Source: Tenrec ecaudatus
Lineage: Eukaryota > Chordata > Mammalia > Afrosoricida > Tenrecidae
Length of the DNA: 64,000 nucleotides
Assembly: GCF_050624435.1 (NCBI RefSeq)
Contig: NW_027457705.1
Location: 524,001-588,000, forward strand
Reading direction: 5' to 3'
Shown: positions 57,231 through 64,000 of the stretch, one piece after another
Numbering within the stretch: the first letter of the stretch is position 1
Layout: every line of letters begins with the position of its first letter
Position numbers and translations under genes: made by a program
Notes under the pieces: generated by a model
The model's input: only the letters and a program-made list of their open reading frames with translations
Told to the model about the DNA's origin: nothing
The model's database searches: none

Positions 57231-58565
57231 AGGTCTGATTATGTGTTGGGTCTCACTTATTAGTTTTTCTTATTGAGGTGTTGCAGAGTTCTATCGATTT
57301 TAGTTCCTTGTCTATTGTGTCATTGCTATAGATTTTTTCCCAGTCCATAGACTCACATTTTACTCTTTTGATAATGTCTTTTGATGTGCAGAGGGGTTTT
57401 TAACAGGTCCCACTCCTTTATTTTGACTTCCACTGTGTGTGCTTCCTTTACTATACTTGGTACTCTGTCATAGAGCCCTTAAGTTTGTCCCAGTTTTCTC
57501 ATTGATGATTCTGTTACCTCTGCGGTTTACATTTCAGTTTTTAATCCATCTTGAGTTCATTTTTGTGTATGGAGTGAGGTATGAGTCCGGTTTCGTTCTT
57601 CTGCACATGGAGATCCAATTTATGCAACACCATTTGTGGTAGAGAGTGTCCTTTTCCCACTTAAGGATTTTGGTCTTTTTTTTGAAAATCAGTTGTCTGT
57701 AGAAGGATGATTTTATTTCTGGGTTTTCTTTTCTATTCCATTGGTCTATGTATCTGTCATTTTACCAGGTTGTGTTGACTTTGTGGCTTTTTAATAGGTT
57801 TTGAAGTTGAGTAGTGTAAGGTCTACGACTTTGTGAGGTGTTTTTTATCCTGGGTCCCATCCCTCTGTATATGAATTTGGTCATTAGTTTCGCCATTTAT
57901 ATAAAGAATGAAATTGGGGGTTGGATTGGCTTTGCATCGTATTTGTAGATTATCATACATAGTATTGACATTTTCACAATATTGAGGGTTCCTATCCAAG
58001 AACAAGAGATATTTTTCCATATGTGTAGGGTTCTTTTGGTTTCTTGTAGCTATTTTGTACAGAATTTTTGGTTTTTGGTTAGGTTTATTCCAAAGTATTT
58101 CATTTTTTGATGACTTTTATAAGTGGTATTATTTCCTTGATGTCTTTTTTGAGCTCTTTTCACTAGTATATAGAAATCCAATTGATTTCGCTGCTTGTTA
58201 ATTTTTTATCCTGCTATTTTACCAAATCCCTTAAGGGCTAATTGTTTCCAACAGTCTTTTTGTGGAGTTGGGGGTTCTATAAAATTATATTGTCTGAAAA
58301 TGGTGAGACCTTCACTTTTTCTTAGCCAAGTTACATTGATTGTTTTTGTTTTCTAATTGTTCTGGCTAAGACTTTGAACATGAGGTTAAAGAAGAGTAGT
58401 GCTAGAGGGTGTCCTTGTCTATTTCCCATTCTCATGCAAAATGTTTCAGTTTTTCCCCATGAATGGTATTGGCCCTAGGATTTTTGTATGTGGTCATTAT
58501 TATGTTGATGAATTTTCCTTCAATTCCTTTTTTATTGAGTGTTTTAATCAGAAATGTGTGTTGGG

Positions 58566-59875
58566 TCGTGTGGCGGAGCTGAGTGAGCATTGCTGCAATG
58601 TTCTGAGAGTTTGGGCTAGCTTTGGTCACTCTGCTCTGGTTGTGGTGCACTTGCTATGCTTCCTGTGGGCAGGCAGTGACCTGAGCCTAATGTGGGCTGA
58701 GTGCAAGGGCAACACCCAGAATGGGAGCTGATTGATATGACGGTGTGGGTTCCCGGGGTATCAAGTGTAACTGGTGAGGAGTTGGCTTACCAGCTATCTA
58801 AACTAGGAGTTTCTCTTGTGATACCCACCAGAAAAATGGACAAGCTGAAGGGGTGAAACAAAAATGTCTTGAGAATGGCAATTTAAAAGGAAAAGATGTA
58901 CTTATTTTGCCCCTTGACCTAATGAACATAAAATCCCATGAAGTGGCCACCAAGGCTGTTCTCCAGGAGTTTGGTAAAATTGACATTCTGGTCAACAATG
59001 TTGGATGATTCCAACGTCCTTTGTCCATGAACACCAGCCTGCATGTCTACAGAGAGCTCATGACACTTAACTAACTAGGGACCGTGTCCTTGACAAAATG
59101 TGTTCTGCCTCACATGATCGAGAGGAAGCATGGCAAGATTGTCACTGTCAATAGCATAATGGGTATAGTGTCTGAGCAGCAAGCATGCTCTTCGGGTTTT
59201 TTATTTTTAATAGCCTCTGAACTTGCTACATATCTCAGTATTATCATTTTTACCATTTACCCAGGACCAATACTGAAGTCAAATATTGTGATGAATGAAC
59301 TGAAGAAGTCATGAAGCCTTTAGGTAATGATGGAGACCAGCCCTTCAAGATGGCAACCGGTCATTTTGCCCAATTGATTTTAATCAGTATGGCCAATGAT
59401 TTGAAAGATACCTGAATCTCTGATCACCCGTTTGTTTATTACATACTTGGGCCAATACATGCCAACCTTGACTGGGTGGCTAACCAGAAAATTAGGAAAG
59501 AGGAGAATTGAGAATTTTAAGAGTGATGTGGATGCTGACACCTATTATTTTAAATCCTTCAAGAAAAATCACAATAAAAAGAGCAATTTGGATTTTTCAA
59601 GCCACTAGAGAGAGATGGAAACCACAAAAACAATTTTCTTATGCACTGAAGACTAATGTATGGTTTCAATTTTTAATAGATGTAAGTTTTACTTCAACAT
59701 ATAACAGATGAAGAAAGCATGACAAGAATCTTATCACAAAAGTAATAATAACACCTATTCCTGGACAAAGAATATTTTAAAATAATACACAGAATTTCCC
59801 AAATGACTGCATTTTGAAATGGTAAACAGGACTCTAGAAACCATCATTTATTAAATGCATGTTATATGCAAAAAA
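58566..59875 (+). pseudogene. DHRS7: DHRS7 processed pseudogene
   Basis: An intronless copy of dehydrogenase/reductase SDR family member 7, inserted in an antisense L1. It spans the N-terminal region (GSDLSLMWAECKGN near 58674), EELAYQLSKLGVSLV near 58776, then in another frame KAVLQEFGKIDILVNNVG near 58954-59007. LTKCVLPHMIERKHGKIVTV (59090-59149), MPTL and a final RRIENFKSDVDADTYYFKSF follow. A stop replaces part of the NNGG cofactor motif. A small deletion removes the catalytic Tyr region of YxxxK, and several frameshifts occur. A 3' UTR-like stretch ends in a short A run at 59870-59876. The copy is dead. Confidence 0.93.
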
Positions 59876-61198
59876 GGTTGTTGGTGTCCAATGCTCTTCT
59901 GCACATATTTATATGATCTGCTTCTTTTTTGTCTTATGTGGTGGATTACAATGATATTTTTCAAATGCTGTACCATCCTTGCATCCTTACTATCAATCCT
60001 ACTTTGTCACGATGAATTAATGTTTTTATATATTATTGGAACCTATTGGCCAGAATTTTGTTGACAATTTGTGCATCGATGTTCATAAGGGATACTGGTA
60101 TGAAGTTTTCTGTCTTTGTAAGATCTTTGCCTGGTTTTTATATCAGGATTATGCTCATTTCATAGAATGAATTTGAGAGTTCTGTCGCTTTCTATATTTT
60201 TGAATAGGCAGTGTGGAACTGGTGGCAGCCCTTCTTTGAATACTTGGTAGCATTCCCCCATGAAACGATCTCATCTTACACTTTTCTTCTCTGGAAATTT
60301 CGTGATCACCTCTATTTCTTGTTTTGTTATTGGTCTGCTTTGGTTTCCTACTCTGAGTTAGTGATACGAATTGCACTCAATCATTGTGTATTTTTTTTTC
60401 ATTTTTGTTGGCTACTATTGAGTAATCACTTTTTTGAATTTTTTTGCTTGTATGTATTTTTGCATGAAGGCTATTGATAATATAAGTTTCTGTTTTCGTA
60501 GTATCTGCCTGGCTTTGGTTTTAGCTTAATAAAATGAATTCTGGAATATTCCCCCCTTTTCTGTATTTTGGAGTAGTTTGAGTAGAATTGAAGTCAGCAC
60601 TTCTCTGACCAATCGGATCTGACAGTGAAGTCACGTGGTGCAGAACTATTTTGGGTTGCATTTTTAGTGACCTGTTCAATTTTTGCCTTGGTGATAAATC
60701 TGCTAAAAATTTCTACCTTAATGTCTTTTCATTTGGATAGGTAGTGTTTCTAGAAAAATGTCCATTTCTTCTAGGGTTTCAAATTTACTGGAGTATATTT
60801 ATTCATAGAATTCTGTTATTATCCTTTTATTTCAGTTAATTCTGTCATGACATCGCCCATTTAATTTCATATACATATTATTTGCATCTTCTTACTTTCT
60901 TGCCAATGGTTTACCAATTTTATTCTTTCAACAGACCTACTTCTAGTCTTGCTAACACTTTACCTTTTTCTCCATTTTATGTCTGCTTGAATCTTTGCTA
61001 TTTTTTTATTTACTGACTATACATATGCTTAATTTGCTGCTGTTTTTCAAATGGTTGCAGATATTGGGTTTAGGCACTGAGTTTGGTCCTTTCTTCTTTT
61101 TGATGTGTGTATTTACTAGTAGGAATTGTCCTCTGAGTACTGTTTTTGCTGTGTCACAAAGATTTTGGCATGTTGTATTTTCATTCTTGTTTGACTCA

Positions 61199-61220
61199 TA
61201 TATATATATATATATATATA
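61199..61220 (+). repeat. TA dinucleotide microsatellite
   Basis: An uninterrupted run of about eleven TA units within the antisense L1, just left of the KAT6B retrocopy. Confidence 0.95.
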
Positions 61221-61315
61221 ATTTATTCAGTTACCCAGTAGTGTGTGTTTTCTTTGGCTTATCATAATTTATTTTATGTTAAAATGTACAACTTTTTTGT
61301 TTTTGTTTCTGTGTG

Positions 61316-62717
<1,402 letters not shown>

Positions 62718-63891
62718 TTTTTAAAGAGGATGTTATTCAGTTTCTATGTATTTGATAGTTTTCTTTGATCTTCCTGCTTTTCATTTCCAACTTTATATTG
62801 TGACTTCTTAGTATTTTGATATTTTTAATTTATTCATGTTCCCTTGTGACCTTGCATAGGATGTATTCTGGAGACTGTGCATAAGCAGTGGAAAAGACTA
62901 TGTCTTATGCTGCTGTTGCCTCGAGTGTTTCGTAAATGTCTGTGAGGTTAAACTAGTTGATTGTGTTATTTAGCTCTTCTGTGTTATTGGTGATTTTCTT
63001 TTTGGCTGTTCTGTTCATTCTCAAAAGTGGTGTATTACAGTCTCCTATTATTATTATGGAGTTGTCAGTTTCTCTGTTCAATTCTATTAAAGTTAGGTTT
63101 GTGTCTTTTAGAGCTCTTTCATTGTTTGCACAGATGTTTATTATGTTATGTTCTCTTGTTGGATTAATTCTTTATTGTACAATCTTTCCTTGTCTCTTTT
63201 CTGGTTGTTGCCTTAGTTTATTATATTCCATTCCTGCTCCATTTTGGTTGGCTTTTTAGTTATAAATTAATTTTTTTCATTGCTGTTTTCACTGTTCACT
63301 GAATTTTTATGATTTTCCTTTTTAAAACATTGGTGGCAAAGGTCTATTTTCTGTTTGCTAATCCTTCTAAGTTTGTGACAGTCCTTTCTATATTGACATC
63401 ACCTTGATTTTATCTATATTTGACATTACATAACTACCCACCCCATTTTGCTTTGTAGTTGCTATTGTTTACCAAGTGACATTTGGTTCTCTAGGTTGTG
63501 TCATTTTATCTTCCATACTTCTATCTCTGGGTTAATTTCTGGTGATGGTATAAAGTGTCTTAATCTCACGTTGCTTTCTGCCATTACTGATTCTCTGTCT
63601 GATGCACTCCCTTTAGCATTTCTTATAAATGTAGTTTGGTTTCCAAAATATTCTTATTTTCTGTTTATCTGGAAAGTCCCACTTTGCGATCATACTTGAG
63701 TAATACAGTTGGCATTACTAGGTTGCTCTAAAAGAGTGGTATAAGCCAAACAGTGGCTTTTGAGGGGATCTGTGGGATGAGTGAATTAAATTCAAGGCAG
63801 AGAGTTCAACTTAGAAAGATAGCATGAGTGTTTTGGAGAGATCCGAAGAATTAATCTTGATCTGTTGTCTTGAAGGACACACGTTCCCTAT

Positions 63892-64000
63892 CAGGAGTCC
63901 CGGTACTACAGTAGGTTAAGCATTGAACTGATAACCATGAAAGATAAAACTCTTTGCTCTCAAAGATTTACAGTCTCAGAAACCCTAAGGAGCAGTTCCA
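63892..64000 (+). mobile_element. AfroSINE, cut by window end
   Basis: Starts near CAGGAGTCCCGGTACTACAG and continues through AAGATTTACAGTCTCAGAAA to GGAGCAGTTCCA at the last base. The remaining 3' end lies outside. Confidence 0.88.

Overview
The window is vertebrate, and specifically Afrotherian, nuclear DNA. Seven copies of a SINE with the AfroSINE signature are present, together with BovB-like RTE retrotransposons, several ages of L1, mariner and Tigger/pogo DNA transposons, and the left end of a hAT element like those transferred horizontally into a few mammals. AfroSINEs are confined to Afrotheria. The hAT piece and the apparently recent L1 activity make a tenrec the most likely source, but that last step is inference.

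The one real gene is HDAC8, a class I zinc-dependent deacetylase of Xq13 in human, on the minus strand. Coding exons 1 to 4 are all here with consensus splice sites and matching phase: exon 1 at 37257-37358, exon 2 at 36720-36772, exon 3 at 22525-22655 and exon 4 at 21451-21592. Intron 1 is 484 bp, intron 2 is 14.1 kb and intron 3 is 932 bp. Intron 4 runs off the left edge and exceeds 21 kb; exon 5 was not found. A GC-rich CpG promoter with a ZNF143-type site lies at about 37359-37790. Everything to the right is upstream of HDAC8. In human that flank leads to the 3' end of PHKA1, but no PHKA1 exon was recognised.

The rest is dense, nested mobile DNA. The youngest-looking theme is a noncoding A-tailed module of about 2.2-2.4 kb, called module A here. 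It appears in roughly a dozen copies or fragments covering close to 30% of the window. One copy forms the 3' end of a 7.73-kb L1 in HDAC8 intron 2 that is bounded as a whole by a 13-bp target-site duplication, so module A is probably the long 3' region of this L1 lineage or a parasite sharing its 3' end. An older related module, B, follows an older L1 at the left end and hosts later insertions.

Non-L1 cargo of the L1 machinery includes a near full-length DHRS7 processed pseudogene, an inverted KAT6B 3'-end retrocopy, a 110-bp 5'-truncated mRNA end, and two tailless 3'-truncated small-RNA insertions (5S rRNA and U2 snRNA). A 3.2-kb insertion at 45858-49097 looks like a module A copy that carried about 1 kb of downstream sequence with it.

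Layout. 1-21450: HDAC8 intron 4, with L1, modules A and B, RTE, and a mariner 58 bp from exon 4. 21451-22655: exons 4 and 3. 22656-36719: intron 2 with the large L1 and a hAT remnant. 36720-37790: exons 2 and 1 and the promoter. 37791-64000: repeat-rich upstream flank with antisense L1s, a long simple repeat, a Tigger, and the pseudogenes.
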